A stretch of DNA of 64,000 nucleotides from an uncultured Flavobacteriales bacterium (GCA_905478295.1 CAJQHZ010000001.1:1-64000); one strand, 5' to 3'. Shown: positions 1 through 9,186, counted from the stretch's first letter. Notes: generated by a model from the letters alone, not told the origin. Translations and numbers: made by a program.

Positions 1-1447
1 AGAATACATCAGCATACCATTGCATTTCTTTGAACAAGACATCCTTTGACCAATTTATTCCGATACCATACGTATTCGATGTTTCAATAGGTGGGGGGAT
101 CTGACCGCTTTGGTTACCTAGAAATACTGCCGTACGGTCGTTGGCCATATAACCCATATACTCTGCTCCTAAGGTTGCAATTCTCCACGATCTACTTGCC
201 TGCCCTCGAAATGCCCAAGGACCAGAGTTAAACTTCAAATGTAATCTGGGAACATAGAAAGGAAGATAGTACCTAAGGACATCAACTCGTTGGCCCAGGA
301 TCATGCTGAAGCCTTCACCGTCTGGCGAATTGACATAACTGTACTCGCCATAAACCCCCGTACATAATCCATCATAGCTACCGTCATTTTCCCACATTTG
401 TTGGCTTACCCTAAAACTATTGGCATCGAGACCGCCTTTAAAGGTATGTCGCGTATTAAAAATATTATCCTGAAAAATAAGGTTACCGTACAGTCGTCGT
501 TCTTTTCCGGTAAAGAGACGGTTGCCGAAGTAACTGTCCAAATCTTGGTAGACTACACTTAGCTGTGTTCCAATACTGCGGTTGATGCCGCCTTCAAGGA
601 AATAGCCACGCTTCGCCCAAAGTTCATATCTATTAGTTTGCAGCTCGTGCGACCAGATAGGCACTAATGTCGGTGTACCGTAAAGCGTACTGCCTCCAAT
701 ATTGTCAATACTACTGGCTTTTACACCAAATTGAGCCTCAGAATTAGCGCCTTGGTGTTTCCATGCATTCTGAATAAAAACATGATTGGATAAGGGTGCA
801 TCGAGGTAACCGTCTTCATTACCGTCCCAACGGAAGAGTTGTTGTCTGCCGTGTACCATAACATTGGACGACCATTTTGCGCTTTGTTTCCAGGTATAAA
901 TGGCGTTTTGTTCGAAACGTCCTGGTCCGGCAAAAATATTGAAATGCGCTTTTTCTTTGGTAAAGCTGGGACGCAATTCATAATTTATTTGACCGCTCAT
1001 AGCAGCAGCACCGTTTACTACACTGCCAGGGCCCTTTGTCAGTTGAATACTTTGTATCCAAGCACCGGGAATTAATGCCAAACCTAGTACTGAAGAAAGG
1101 CCGCCCATAGTTTGGAGATTTCCACGAGTATATAAAGCGTAGGGTCCTTCAAGACCTAAGAGTCGGATTTGTCGAGTTCCGGTTACTGCATCCGTAAAGG
1201 AAGCTGAGATGGAAGCGTTCGTCTCAAAACTTTCGCTGAGGTCACAACAGGCAGCTTTCCGAAGCTCAACTTCAGAAATCAGCTCTTTTGAAAGCACTGA
1301 TTTTTTCGAAAGTCGAACTCCGGGATCTCGATCTATTTCGACTTCATCCAGTGTTTCGAACATCTGAATACTCGATGTGTCAACCTGAGCAAAAGCCGAG
1401 AAGGCCAGCAGAAGTGCTAAGCCTAGGTATTTTTTATGCGAAGTCAT
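1..1447 (-). CDS. TonB-dependent outer-membrane receptor, metal-cluster type (3' end outside window)
   Basis: The first 482 codons are visible; the C-terminal barrel runs off the window. A signal peptide (about residues 1-20, ending AFSAFAQ) is followed almost directly by the plug, without the carboxypeptidase-like N-terminal domain of SusC proteins. The plug has a KAACCDLSESFET segment and a GTRQIRLLGLEG segment, then alternating beta strands. Its ATG abuts the TAA of the HMA gene (TAAATG), so the two are probably translationally coupled. From the neighbours (HMA and HYC_CC_PP proteins) I infer copper or another heavy metal, possibly as a chelate, as the substrate. The family is clear; the substrate is inference. 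Confidence 0.88.
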   Translation of the reverse strand, partial: MTSHKKYLGLALLLAFSAFAQVDTSSIQMFETLDEVEIDRDPGVRLSKKSVLSKELISEVELRKAACCDLSESFETNASISASFTDAVTGTRQIRLLGLEGPYALYTRGNLQTMGGLSSVLGLALIPGAWIQSIQLTKGPGSVVNGAAAMSGQINYELRPSFTKEKAHFNIFAGPGRFEQNAIYTWKQSAKWSSNVMVHGRQQLFRWDGNEDGYLDAPLSNHVFIQNAWKHQGANSEAQFGVKASSIDNIGGSTLYGTPTLVPIWSHELQTNRYELWAKRGYFLEGGINRSIGTQLSVVYQDLDSYFGNRLFTGKERRLYGNLIFQDNIFNTRHTFKGGLDANSFRVSQQMWENDGSYDGLCTGVYGEYSYVNSPDGEGFSMILGQRVDVLRYYLPFYVPRLHLKFNSGPWAFRGQASRSWRIATLGAEYMGYMANDRTAVFLGNQSGQIPPPIETSNTYGIGINWSKDVLFKEMQWYADVF

Positions 1448-1867
1448 TTAATGGTCGTGTTTCCCACCATGAGCATGGTGCTCTTCATGGGTTTCACCCG
1501 GCTTACACAATGGATCGCCTAAGCCGTGCTTCGCTCTTTGGTCTGGATCTCTAAAACGACAGCAGCCGTGGATGTTCGCATATTGCTCGTCTGTCGCAGG
1601 ATGATTTTTTACGTCGTGTCCTACTTCGTTGATAGCGGCAATTATGGCTGCTTCGTCTACTTTAGAACTGTTGTATATCAGTTCCAAAAGGTGCGTTTCT
1701 TGACTCCAGTCGGCCTTTTTTACGCCTTGAATGTAGGCTGCGTTTTCGATGCGCTCTTCGCACATACCGCAAAGACCGTCTACCTCTAAAGTAGTGGTGT
1801 TGTATTTTGACTGCCCGTTAAGGACAATTGCGCTCAAAAGCGCTAATGAGCAAACTAGTGATTTCAT
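1448..1867 (-). CDS. Secreted heavy-metal-associated (HMA) domain protein with His-rich tail
   Basis: This 139-residue protein has a signal peptide (about 1-19, ending LNGQ) and one ferredoxin-like HMA domain (about 23-90) with the metal-binding CxxC as GLCGMCEERIENA. The tail carries a CC pair (HGCCRFRDP) and ends in a His-rich stretch (HEEHHAHGGKHDH). HMA domains bind Cu(I), Hg(II) or similar soft metals. The signal peptide places it in the periplasm or at the outer membrane, where it could receive metal from, or pass it to, the receptor encoded immediately downstream. The His-rich tail suggests additional Cu/Zn/Ni binding (inference). Confidence 0.85.
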   Translation of the reverse strand: MKSLVCSLALLSAIVLNGQSKYNTTTLEVDGLCGMCEERIENAAYIQGVKKADWSQETHLLELIYNSSKVDEAAIIAAINEVGHDVKNHPATDEQYANIHGCCRFRDPDQRAKHGLGDPLCKPGETHEEHHAHGGKHDH

Positions 1868-1920
1868 GTTACTGCGTTTAAATTAAGATTGATTTTTATT
1901 GATGCAAACTGCACCAATAA

Positions 1921-2337
1921 TCAAGCGTAAAACAGCAGTTTTTGATATTTCAAATAGATCGGAGGGCCGTTGTCAAAAACCAGGAGCGGCGAACTGTAAA
2001 AAGATTTAGCGCCTCCCATGTACTGTGTAGCGGCAGCTGTTCTTAACAGATCAAAATTGACGCTTTTGTCAAATTCAAAATTAGTTAGGGTTTCGTCCAA
2101 TTCTGTAAACGTTGTTTCACAACAATCTTCAGAATCTAAAGACTTTTCAGTTGAATTGCATGAAGTCGTCTGTGGAGCATGACAACATACAGGCGCTTCT
2201 GTAATGGCCAAATGTTCGTCGTGTGCTACACTTAGATGAACACTTTCTTCGTGCTGGCAAAAGTGCAAATAACTCACTGCACCCGTCGAGACAAGGGTGT
2301 AAAACAATGTGAATACCAGGATGATGAGCTTCCGCAT
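1921..2337 (-). CDS. HYC_CC_PP family protein (small secreted Cys-rich protein)
   Basis: This 138-residue protein starts at MRKLIILVF; a longer frame reaches into purT but its extension would cover the divergent promoter. It has an N-terminal hydrophobic segment, then SYLHFCQHE (an HFC variant of the HYC motif), a CC pair (APVCCHAPQ), a second CC (EDCCET) and a PP near the C-terminus (NGPPIYLKY). These three landmarks define the Bacteroidota HYC_CC_PP family, commonly found beside HMA and TonB receptor genes as here. The biochemical role is unknown. The paired cysteines and histidines fit metal binding (inference). Confidence 0.8.
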   Translation of the reverse strand: MRKLIILVFTLFYTLVSTGAVSYLHFCQHEESVHLSVAHDEHLAITEAPVCCHAPQTTSCNSTEKSLDSEDCCETTFTELDETLTNFEFDKSVNFDLLRTAAATQYMGGAKSFYSSPLLVFDNGPPIYLKYQKLLFYA

Positions 2338-2342
2338 GAAGA

Positions 2343-2350
2343 CAAATTTA
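2343..2350 (-). promoter_or_regulatory. Promoter of the HYC_CC_PP/HMA/TonB cluster
   Basis: On the minus strand TAAATTTG matches the Bacteroidota -7 consensus TAnnTTTG, with TTG 18 nt upstream. Only 5 nt separate the box from the ATG at 2337, so the transcript may be leaderless or nearly so. Confidence 0.55.
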
Positions 2351-2355
2351 ACCAA

Positions 2356-2363
2356 TACCTTTG
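2356..2363 (+). promoter_or_regulatory. purT promoter -7 box
   Basis: TACCTTTG matches TAnnTTTG and lies 18 nt before the purT ATG. It overlaps the -33 to -7 region of the divergent promoter, so only one polymerase could bind at a time (inference). No clear -33 TTG is seen. Confidence 0.5.
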
Positions 2364-2381
2364 AGGTACAATAGTTATACC

Positions 2382-3542
2382 ATGCGAAAAGTAATGATGT
2401 TAGGCTCTGGAGAGCTGGGAAAAGAGGTGGTGATCTCCCTAAAAAGAATGGGCTGTACGGTGGTTGCATGTGATGCCTATGAAGGCGCTCCTGCGATGCA
2501 AGTTGCGGATGCATTTGAAGTCTTTTCTATGCTCGATGGAGCTGCGCTCGAACGTGCGGTCCTCAAACACCAGCCGGATATCATTGTGCCTGAAGTGGAA
2601 AGTATTCGTACGGATAAACTTTACGCGTTTGAAGCATCTGGTATTCAAGTAACGCCATCGGCAAAAGCGGCAAATTTCACTATGAATCGCAAGCTTATTC
2701 GTGATTTGGCAGCACAGGAATTGGGCTTAAAAACGGCTCCTTACGCTTATGCTACCAACATGGAAGAGTTTACTGCAGCGGTAGATGAAATTGGCCTTCC
2801 CTGTGTGGTTAAACCCTTAATGTCAAGCTCTGGAAAGGGCCAAAGTGTGGTAAAAGAGGTTTCACAGCTCGAAACGGCTTTTCAGTACGCTATGGAGGGC
2901 TCTCGTGGTGATTTGAAAGAAATTATAGTCGAAGGTTTTATTGACTTCCATACGGAAATCACCTTGCTGACCGTCACTCAGAAATCTGGTGAAACACTAT
3001 TTTGCGCACCCATCGGGCACCGCCAAGAGCGGGGGGACTATCAAGAAAGTTGGCAACCATGCGCTATGGAATCATCGCAACTCGACGAAGCACAATCGAT
3101 GGCGAAGAAAGTGACCCAAGCTTTGGGTGGCTATGGAATCTGGGGGATTGAATTCTTCTTAGCTCACGATGCAGTTTATTTTTCAGAATTGAGTCCTAGA
3201 CCTCACGATACAGGAATGGTAACGTTGGCGGGCAATCAAAACTTCAATGAGTTTGAATTGCATGCAAGAGCGTTATTAGGTTTGAACATACCCGAGATCG
3301 AATTGCGTTACCCAGCTGTTAGTGCGGTGGTATTGGCTGAAAAGGAAGGAAAACCTATTTACAGAGGAATGGAAAAAGCCAGCTTTGAGCCGCAGTCGGA
3401 TGTTAAATTATTCGGAAAGCCAACAACGCGTCCTTATCGAAGAATGGGTGTGGTGTTAACCTATGATCGATTAGAAAAGGAGACGATGGAAGAACTCCGC
3501 GAACGTGCAGCTCGAATTGCGAGCGGTATTACAGTGCATTAA
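2382..3542 (+). CDS. purT: Formate-dependent phosphoribosylglycinamide formyltransferase PurT
   Basis: PurT makes formyl-GAR from GAR, formate and ATP in purine synthesis, independent of folate. The 386-residue protein begins [13 protein letters not shown], the family's N-terminal nucleotide-fold motif. The ATP-grasp domain follows with [14 protein letters not shown] (ATP-binding loop), [15 protein letters not shown] and [15 protein letters not shown] (metal ligands and phosphate-binding region). The length matches E. coli PurT (392). I chose ATG 2382 over an upstream TTG at 2361, because the TTG lies inside the promoter box and the family starts close to the GSGELGKE motif. The 3' end overlaps the convergent HTH gene by 14 bp. 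Confidence 0.96.
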   Translation: MRKVMMLGSGELGKEVVISLKRMGCTVVACDAYEGAPAMQVADAFEVFSMLDGAALERAVLKHQPDIIVPEVESIRTDKLYAFEASGIQVTPSAKAANFTMNRKLIRDLAAQELGLKTAPYAYATNMEEFTAAVDEIGLPCVVKPLMSSSGKGQSVVKEVSQLETAFQYAMEGSRGDLKEIIVEGFIDFHTEITLLTVTQKSGETLFCAPIGHRQERGDYQESWQPCAMESSQLDEAQSMAKKVTQALGGYGIWGIEFFLAHDAVYFSELSPRPHDTGMVTLAGNQNFNEFELHARALLGLNIPEIELRYPAVSAVVLAEKEGKPIYRGMEKASFEPQSDVKLFGKPTTRPYRRMGVVLTYDRLEKETMEELRERAARIASGITVH

Positions 3543-4488
3543 TTTTCGCTCGTATGGGTTCGGTAAATGCATCTACGATGTCACGATCGAGCGATCCTAG
3601 CGTTTGTCCCTCTAGTTTGTGGTAGCGCAGTCCGTGTTTAAATGCGTTGACCAGGTTTGGATTCGTGCTCTTCATATAATTTATGGAACCATAAGAGAAA
3701 AGCACCTCGCTATAATTAGGGCCAATTTCAATGAGCGCCCCGTCACTTAACGTCAAGTAATGACACAAGACCATCTGATAAGCGGCGCCTGTATTGGATT
3801 TTTCATTCAAAATATTCCGCTCTAATACATCAACAACATTTAACAATTCTTCTTTTAACTGTGCTAAAAGGCGTTTGGAAATTCGTCCTGAGGCTTCAGT
3901 ATAACTGATTTGTCCTATGATATTGTCAAATGCACTGGCCGTCCAGAACTCTGTTGTTTTGATGCCCTGACTTAGTTTAGTCAATTCGGCGCCTTTTTGA
4001 ATCAATTCAGATGGGATTTCCGAAGGGTCAAAACGTTGGTGTCGGCGTAAGTTCTCCATTACCCACAAGTAGTACCTAAATGCACTGAGCGTCGGCTGAT
4101 CCATATAGCGATAGAGTGGTAGTTCTTTCGCCGTAAAGTAGAGTTGTGCATCGGGTTGTTGAACAGCCAGCTCCAGGTTTTTACGTGTATTCTCAAGATA
4201 AAAATCAATATCGCTGTATTGCATAATGGGCGGCATTGTTGTGCAAACCACGATTTGCGCATTTTCCTCCGTATTGATTCTTAATGCATCAATACTCAAT
4301 GAGAAGTGGTTCGCTAATTTAACGAGCTCATCTGCCGTCAAAGGCGTTGAACCCGTGCGCTTGCGATAAAGTGAAGCACGTGAACATCCTAATACTCCCA
4401 TGAGATCTTGGGTGATTTTCGATTTACCTTTAGTCGAGCCGAAAATCTCTTCAAACAATTGAACTTGGAACTCGTTGGGTGTAAACAT
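3529..4488 (-). CDS. Helix-turn-helix domain protein of unknown regulon
   Basis: A 319-residue protein. Residues about 20-65 form a probable HTH ([20 protein letters not shown], then a [15 protein letters not shown] segment), resembling XRE-type or repressor-like DNA-binding domains. The remaining ~250 residues are mixed helix and strand without a domain I can name; they may sense a ligand or multimerise. No signal peptide or membrane segment is visible. It converges with purT, so co-regulation cannot be inferred. The next gene starts divergently 40 bp away, and this protein could control that promoter (inference). Confidence 0.65.
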   Translation of the reverse strand: MFTPNEFQVQLFEEIFGSTKGKSKITQDLMGVLGCSRASLYRKRTGSTPLTADELVKLANHFSLSIDALRINTEENAQIVVCTTMPPIMQYSDIDFYLENTRKNLELAVQQPDAQLYFTAKELPLYRYMDQPTLSAFRYYLWVMENLRRHQRFDPSEIPSELIQKGAELTKLSQGIKTTEFWTASAFDNIIGQISYTEASGRISKRLLAQLKEELLNVVDVLERNILNEKSNTGAAYQMVLCHYLTLSDGALIEIGPNYSEVLFSYGSINYMKSTNPNLVNAFKHGLRYHKLEGQTLGSLDRDIVDAFTEPIRAKINAL

Positions 4489-4528
4489 GGTTTTTGACTT
4501 AACCCCTAATATCGCATATTTTAATTAG

Positions 4529-5470
4529 ATGCAGACCACCGCTGAAAATGTAATTGCAGGCAAACTACCTGGAAGATTAATCGAGCTTGAAGATGGATTC
4601 CTTTTTCCATTAACTCAGCCTCTAGTGCATCGTAGTTCAGGGCAATATACCCGTCAAAGAAGACTGGCTGTTTTGAACCGCTGGATTCGTAAAGGAATCC
4701 TACAAGTGATTGGAAGTCCATGGCTACCAGGTTTCTGGATTTTAAGTCCAGAGCAATCCGATCGTGCGCTCGTCGCCATTAAAAAGATGCGTTTGCCTGT
4801 CAAACTGCTTTTGTCTGTGTCTAGTGCGTCCATGAATGAAAACAAAAATTGGTTTTCCTTCAAAGCAGATCCCATGATGTCAGTCGAAGTTCGATGGAAT
4901 TCTTTTGAGTCCTATACCCAGGAGATGAAAAAAAAATATAGGGCACGTTTGAAAAAAGTGATGAAGTCGAATATGGCTTTAGAAGAACGCATACTAATGC
5001 CGGACGAAGATGATTTTTCAACCGCAGCACAATTATTAACCACAACGCTTACGGATAAAGTAGTAGCAATGCCTGAAAATTTAGGATGGCTTTTAGAGCT
5101 GTATCAAGCAGGCTTTGGTTCGTCCTTTAAGATACATGGCTTTTTTCTTGAAGATCGATTGATTGGATTTTTATCTATCGTTGAAGACGGTACACTTTTG
5201 CGTGCCATGCACTTTGGTTCTTCGGATAGTTCACCTAATGATTTCTATAGTTATGCCATGTTTTATGTCATTCGATTGGGTATTGAAGGCGGATATCAAA
5301 AAGTGAGTTTGGGAAGAACGGCCACTGAAATTAAAAGTTCCTATGGAGCAGAACCAGAGGAGAATTATTTTTCCTTCTACTCAGAAAATTGGTTTTTTAG
5401 GGGATTGTTAAAATTGGCTCAAAAACGTTACCAGCCTAAATCTTACATCTTACGTAGACCATTTAAATAA
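4529..5470 (+). CDS. GNAT-fold acyltransferase (FemAB/BioF2-like), substrate unknown
   Basis: A 313-residue cytosolic protein. The C-terminal half (about 135-300) looks like a GNAT/FemAB-type acyltransferase: a YTQEMKKKYRARLKK helix, a central GFFLEDRLIGFLSIVEDG beta hairpin, FYSYAMFYVIRLGIEGGY and KVSLGRTATEIKSSYG. In such folds this region packs around acyl-CoA or aminoacyl donors. The N-terminal ~100 residues are not assigned. It sits 60 bp upstream of a SnoaL-like gene on the same strand. The fold assignment is by pattern resemblance; the substrate is unknown. Confidence 0.6.
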   Translation: MQTTAENVIAGKLPGRLIELEDGFLFPLTQPLVHRSSGQYTRQRRLAVLNRWIRKGILQVIGSPWLPGFWILSPEQSDRALVAIKKMRLPVKLLLSVSSASMNENKNWFSFKADPMMSVEVRWNSFESYTQEMKKKYRARLKKVMKSNMALEERILMPDEDDFSTAAQLLTTTLTDKVVAMPENLGWLLELYQAGFGSSFKIHGFFLEDRLIGFLSIVEDGTLLRAMHFGSSDSSPNDFYSYAMFYVIRLGIEGGYQKVSLGRTATEIKSSYGAEPEENYFSFYSENWFFRGLLKLAQKRYQPKSYILRRPFK

Positions 5471-5530
5471 AAATGTTTTGGTAGTTCAGCACATTTCTTA
5501 GATTACGGCCTTATTAAAAAGTTGATTAAA

Positions 5531-5992
5531 ATGGTGACAAAAGAACAAGTGTTAAAAGTCCAACAGCAGTGGGGGGACGGAGTAGTTAAAATCGGATCAT
5601 TAAAAGACAAAAGGGCAGAATGCGAGGCATTTGCAAGTAGTTTTCTTAATGACCGCTACGCTTTTGGGTTAGGAGTGGTTTTATTTAAGCCTACAAAATG
5701 TGAAATAGAACAATTTAGACCTTTAAAAGAAGAAGCGTTGTCCTATTTTATTGCAGGTGATAATAGAAAATGTATTGAAGATAAAGGTTTCGCTATACAA
5801 CCCTGGACAAAGGTGCATTTTGAAAATACAGGAATAATCTTGGAAGAAAATAGAGCATTAGCCATGGGAAATTATTTCTTTACAGATACCGACGGTAACG
5901 ATGCAAAAGTCGAATACACGTTTGGATATAGGTTAGTCGATGGGGAGTTGAAAATTGATCTGCACCACTCATCGTTCCCGTTTACACACTAA
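5531..5992 (+). CDS. SnoaL/NTF2-like fold protein (conserved in flavobacteria)
   Basis: A 153-residue soluble protein starting MVTKEQVLKVQQQWGDGVV. An upstream in-frame TTG adds three residues, but the ATG fits the family start. It has the cone-like alpha+beta pattern of NTF2/SnoaL proteins: N-terminal helices, LSYFIAGDNRKCIEDKGF, FENTGIILEENRALAMGNYFF and a last-strand pair ending KIDLHHSSFPF. Close relatives in flavobacterial genomes are sometimes mislabelled phosphoribosyl-AMP cyclohydrolase; none of that enzyme's metal motifs are visible. It is probably a small-ligand-binding or enzyme-like protein of unknown function. Confidence 0.6.
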   Translation: MVTKEQVLKVQQQWGDGVVKIGSLKDKRAECEAFASSFLNDRYAFGLGVVLFKPTKCEIEQFRPLKEEALSYFIAGDNRKCIEDKGFAIQPWTKVHFENTGIILEENRALAMGNYFFTDTDGNDAKVEYTFGYRLVDGELKIDLHHSSFPFTH

Positions 5993-6107
5993 AATAGCAA
6001 TCATTAATGTGCTATTCTAAGTAATAATGGTATTTGCCATTCTTGAGCTTTCGGAGTAGTTACCTTATTAATCTCTGAATGAACGAATAATCAAAAAAGC
6101 GAAATCA

Positions 6108-6908
6108 ATGGCTGATACCCTTCGAATGGAAAATGAATACGGCGCCTTTACTGTAAGAAGTAAAGGCGCTTCTTTATTGGCGCTAAAAATTAAAGGTCAT
6201 GAGCTACTTCATGACTTTAAGCACAACGCAGGGGATTGGGCTGCAGGAGCTGTGCTGTTTCCATTTCCCGTACGTATGGCTTCAGGAACGATCATGGAGC
6301 ACAACGGACAAGAGTTTCATTGGCCAATCAATGATGAAAAACATCACGCAGCATTGCATGGATTCACTGTCAATCAAACGTTTGATGTCCAACTTAATTC
6401 TAATGGCGTATGCTGCCGTTATAAGTATGATGGTCATTATGAGTTCTATCCTTTTCCTTGCGATTTAGAAATACACTATGCACTCGGTGCGGAAGGATTT
6501 TCGTTTAAAGCGATTGTTAGAAATACAGGTACACAAGTATTACCTTTTCATATTGGTTGGCATCCATATTTTAAGGTACAGCGAAACTGGGGATTAACCC
6601 CAGAACCTACCGTACGTTTGATCAAAAATGAATTTAGTTATCCCGGCGAGGAAATTCCATATGCCGGTCATGAATGGGCAGAAGAAGTAGACGGGGCGTT
6701 TTTCTATAGTGATAATCCTCGCATCCGTAATGATGAGTATACTCTTGAAATAAAAAAACTAGCTCCTATAGTGCAGATTTTTCGGCCTGCCAATGCACCT
6801 TTTATTGCTGTTGAGCCGGTCACGGGACTGGGGCACCCAGATTTTCCATGGATCGAGGTGCCACCAGGACAATACCGCGAAATTAGAACCGCTATTACTC
6901 TTGTATAA
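6108..6908 (+). CDS. Aldose 1-epimerase family protein (GalM-like)
   Basis: A 266-residue cytosolic protein of the galactose mutarotase superfamily. It contains VLFPFPVRMASG (sugar-binding entry loop), HHAALHGF (a catalytic His of the H-G motif), FHIGWHPYF (second conserved His region) and FIAVEPVTGLGHP near the C-terminus with the conserved Glu. These enzymes interconvert alpha and beta anomers of aldoses; this shorter subgroup also includes glucose-6-phosphate epimerases and uncharacterised members. A sugar transporter gene converges from the other side 74 bp away, which fits a sugar-uptake setting, but the two are not in one operon. Confidence 0.85.
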   Translation: MADTLRMENEYGAFTVRSKGASLLALKIKGHELLHDFKHNAGDWAAGAVLFPFPVRMASGTIMEHNGQEFHWPINDEKHHAALHGFTVNQTFDVQLNSNGVCCRYKYDGHYEFYPFPCDLEIHYALGAEGFSFKAIVRNTGTQVLPFHIGWHPYFKVQRNWGLTPEPTVRLIKNEFSYPGEEIPYAGHEWAEEVDGAFFYSDNPRIRNDEYTLEIKKLAPIVQIFRPANAPFIAVEPVTGLGHPDFPWIEVPPGQYREIRTAITLV

Positions 6909-6982
6909 GGGATTGCATTCAAATAAATGAGCACTTTGCTAAGTTCGATAAAAAGCCCTCGTCTCTTTAGTGACTCATTAGT

Positions 6983-8314
6983 TTAGTCATCTTTTGAAGC
7001 TAATTGGTCCTGCAGTTCCTCCAAACTAACGCCCTTAGTTTCTGGCATCATGAAATGTGTGAAGAGCAGTTGCAACAGCATGAAAACGGCGAAAAATCCA
7101 AAAATAATCCAGCCAGGGAATGCTTCGAGGACAACTTCACCGAGCATCGTTATTAAAGCAGCGAATACCCAGTGGGTTCCGGTGCCCCATGCTTGGCCTG
7201 CTGCTCTTACGCTGTTCGGAAAAATCTCAGAGATAAAAACCCATATGACTGCACCTTGCCCAACAGCGTGAGAGGCAATGAAGGTGAGGATAAAGAAGAG
7301 GTTGAATTCAGCTGAAGCCCCTGTTTTGAAACCATAGGCCACCATAAGTAATGAAATAATATAGCCCACAGAACCTATGTACATGAGTGATTTGCGTCCC
7401 ATACGATCAATAAGATAAAGTCCTACAAAAGTGAAAAGCAGGTTGGTACCTCCGATTGAAATGGAAGAGAGTAGGGAGTCTGAAGCTGCGAACCCCGCAT
7501 TTTCTAATATGACGGGCGCATAGTAGAGAATGAAATTGATTCCGCTTAATTGGTTGAAAAACGCAAGAAGAAAAGCCAATTGTAATGGCTTCTTGAATTT
7601 GCTATTGAACACACTGTCTTTGACTGAATTGCCTGTAGTGTGGCTCTTTATTGCGGTTAATTCACTCTTGGCCGCATCAGAGCTGTTTAAAATGCGTTCC
7701 AATATTCGTAACGCTTGCTCATCGTCACCTTTCGTAACGGCCAGCCATCGGGGAGATTGAGGAATGCCAAAGATTAGCGCGCAATAGAACGCGGCCGGCA
7801 GGGCTTCTACTCCGAGCATCCAACGCCAGTCGTTCGTTCCTCCAAATCCGTCGAGAAGATAATTAGAAAGGAATGCGATGAGAATTCCGAAGACGATGTT
7901 GAATTGGTATAACGCGACTAAACGCCCGCGATTTTTTGCGGAACTGATTTCGGAAATGTAAGTTGGAGCGGCCACAGTAGAGGCGCCAACACCGATACCA
8001 CCCAAAAATCGGAAGAATGAAAAGAGATAAGGATCCGGAGCGAAAGCTGAACCGATTGCACTAATGAGGTACAATAATCCAACGGCAATCAGCGTTTTCT
8101 TGCGACCCCAAACTCGCGTAGGCACACCACCTCCGAGAGAACCCAAAACAGTCCCCCATAGCGCCATCGACATGATGAAAACGCCGTGAAACCAGGCTGA
8201 GGTTTGCCACAATTCCTTAATGGGGGCATTGGCACCGGAAATAACAACAGTGTCAAAGCCGAATAAAAATCCAGCCAGTGCGACGGTCAGCGACCAATTC
8301 CAAGTTTTGTTCAT
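6983..8314 (-). CDS. MFS sugar:proton symporter (sugar porter family, XylE-like)
   Basis: A 443-residue inner-membrane protein with 12 predicted transmembrane helices. Sugar-porter signatures are visible: FLFGFDTVVISGA in helix 1, VWGRKKTL in loop 2-3, GIPQSPRWLA (the PESPR motif with Q) in the central loop, QLSGINFILYYAP in helix 7, DRMGRKSLM in loop 8-9 and MMPETKGVSLEEL at the C-terminus. The family imports xylose, glucose, galactose or arabinose with protons; the exact sugar cannot be read. It converges with the aldose epimerase gene. Confidence 0.92.
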   Translation of the reverse strand: MNKTWNWSLTVALAGFLFGFDTVVISGANAPIKELWQTSAWFHGVFIMSMALWGTVLGSLGGGVPTRVWGRKKTLIAVGLLYLISAIGSAFAPDPYLFSFFRFLGGIGVGASTVAAPTYISEISSAKNRGRLVALYQFNIVFGILIAFLSNYLLDGFGGTNDWRWMLGVEALPAAFYCALIFGIPQSPRWLAVTKGDDEQALRILERILNSSDAAKSELTAIKSHTTGNSVKDSVFNSKFKKPLQLAFLLAFFNQLSGINFILYYAPVILENAGFAASDSLLSSISIGGTNLLFTFVGLYLIDRMGRKSLMYIGSVGYIISLLMVAYGFKTGASAEFNLFFILTFIASHAVGQGAVIWVFISEIFPNSVRAAGQAWGTGTHWVFAALITMLGEVVLEAFPGWIIFGFFAVFMLLQLLFTHFMMPETKGVSLEELQDQLASKDD

Positions 8315-8369
8315 TACAGTGCATGTTAACTCTATGCAATGTAACGAAATTTGAGGGTGAGCTACGGAC

Positions 8370-8510
8370 TTAGAATCCTTCAGAAAGTTGCAGCCATTCA
8401 GCCCACTTATTATCCAATTCGCTTTGTGTTTAAGCGTGTTGAATCAATGCTTTTGCAAAAGAGCTTGTGCGAAGGTTGACTTTGAGTAATTCCGTACCTA
8501 TTAACCACAG
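8370..8510 (-). pseudogene. Possible remnant of a gene 3' end
   Basis: Downstream of the TetR gene one minus-strand frame reads 47 codons interrupted once by TAA. Part before the stop: VNLRTSSFAKALIQHA. Part after: TQSELDNKWAEWLQLSEGF, then TAA. There is no start codon. The composition looks protein-like and the segment would suit a decayed C-terminus, but I cannot name a family and it could be chance. Confidence 0.25.
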
Positions 8511-8520
8511 TTATTAGTCA

Positions 8521-9186
8521 TTATTTACGCAATGATTTGAGTGTCATGTCGATTAGGAATTGAACAATTTCTTGCCGCCCGCCGGAAGAATCCGAGAGTC
8601 GTGGAAGGTGTTCAGCAAAAAATTGTTGGCTTTGGGCAGCTTCTATTATAGTCGCGAAAAGGCTATGTGGATACGGGTAGTCCGGATTAATTTGTAAAGC
8701 GAGCTGACTTAGGGTCTCACAGATCTGTTTATACCCCAAGAAGTAGCCTTCTTTATTTTCCTGGTCTACATCTTTCGTAAGGTAGATCTTGGGGTATTCT
8801 GCGACTACTAGGCGCTGCAAAGCTCGCTCATCAACGTGAGGAATGCGTTCATCTTGTTCCATAGGAAGTACTAAAAGCTCCATAGCTCGCTTCAGTTTAT
8901 CCTCGGGACTGTTTAGCAGCATGAATTCTTGTGCCATTTTCACCTCGAGCCAGCCCCAATACCAGTTGATTAGATAGGTTAGTAACTGATGCTTATTCTG
9001 AAAATAGCGGTACACTCCAGATTCTGTACTTGTGATTTCTCGAGCTACTTTTTTAAATGTCAAATTCTCGTAGCCTAGCTCATCCATTAATGCAATACTC
9101 TTCGATAATATGCGTTTTCCGAGCTCAGTTTCATCGGGATTTTTACTGTAAAGCTTTGCACTTATGGTGATGTTTAATGCATTCAT
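8521..9186 (-). CDS. TetR/AcrR family transcriptional regulator
   Basis: A 221-residue protein. The N-terminal TetR DNA-binding domain (about 20-75) contains KRILSKSIALMDELGYENLT and then KKVAREITSTESGVYRYFQN, the typical TetR helix-turn-helix ending in YRYF. The helical C-terminal domain (75-221) would bind an unknown ligand. It has the same orientation as the sugar porter, with 206 bp between, and is divergent from rhlE across a 148-bp spacer, so either could be a target (inference). No operator palindrome is obvious in that spacer. Confidence 0.88.
   Translation of the reverse strand: MNALNITISAKLYSKNPDETELGKRILSKSIALMDELGYENLTFKKVAREITSTESGVYRYFQNKHQLLTYLINWYWGWLEVKMAQEFMLLNSPEDKLKRAMELLVLPMEQDERIPHVDERALQRLVVAEYPKIYLTKDVDQENKEGYFLGYKQICETLSQLALQINPDYPYPHSLFATIIEAAQSQQFFAEHLPRLSDSSGGRQEIVQFLIDMTLKSLRK

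Noticed and set aside
2338-2514. N-terminal extension of the HYC_CC_PP protein
   Set aside because: It would overlap purT and the promoter region; the signal-peptide-like start is at 2337.
5993-6107. Small inverted repeats (AATAGCA/TGCTATT and AATGG/CCATT)
   Set aside because: No T-tract follows and the arms are short and AT-rich; not convincing as a terminator or operator.
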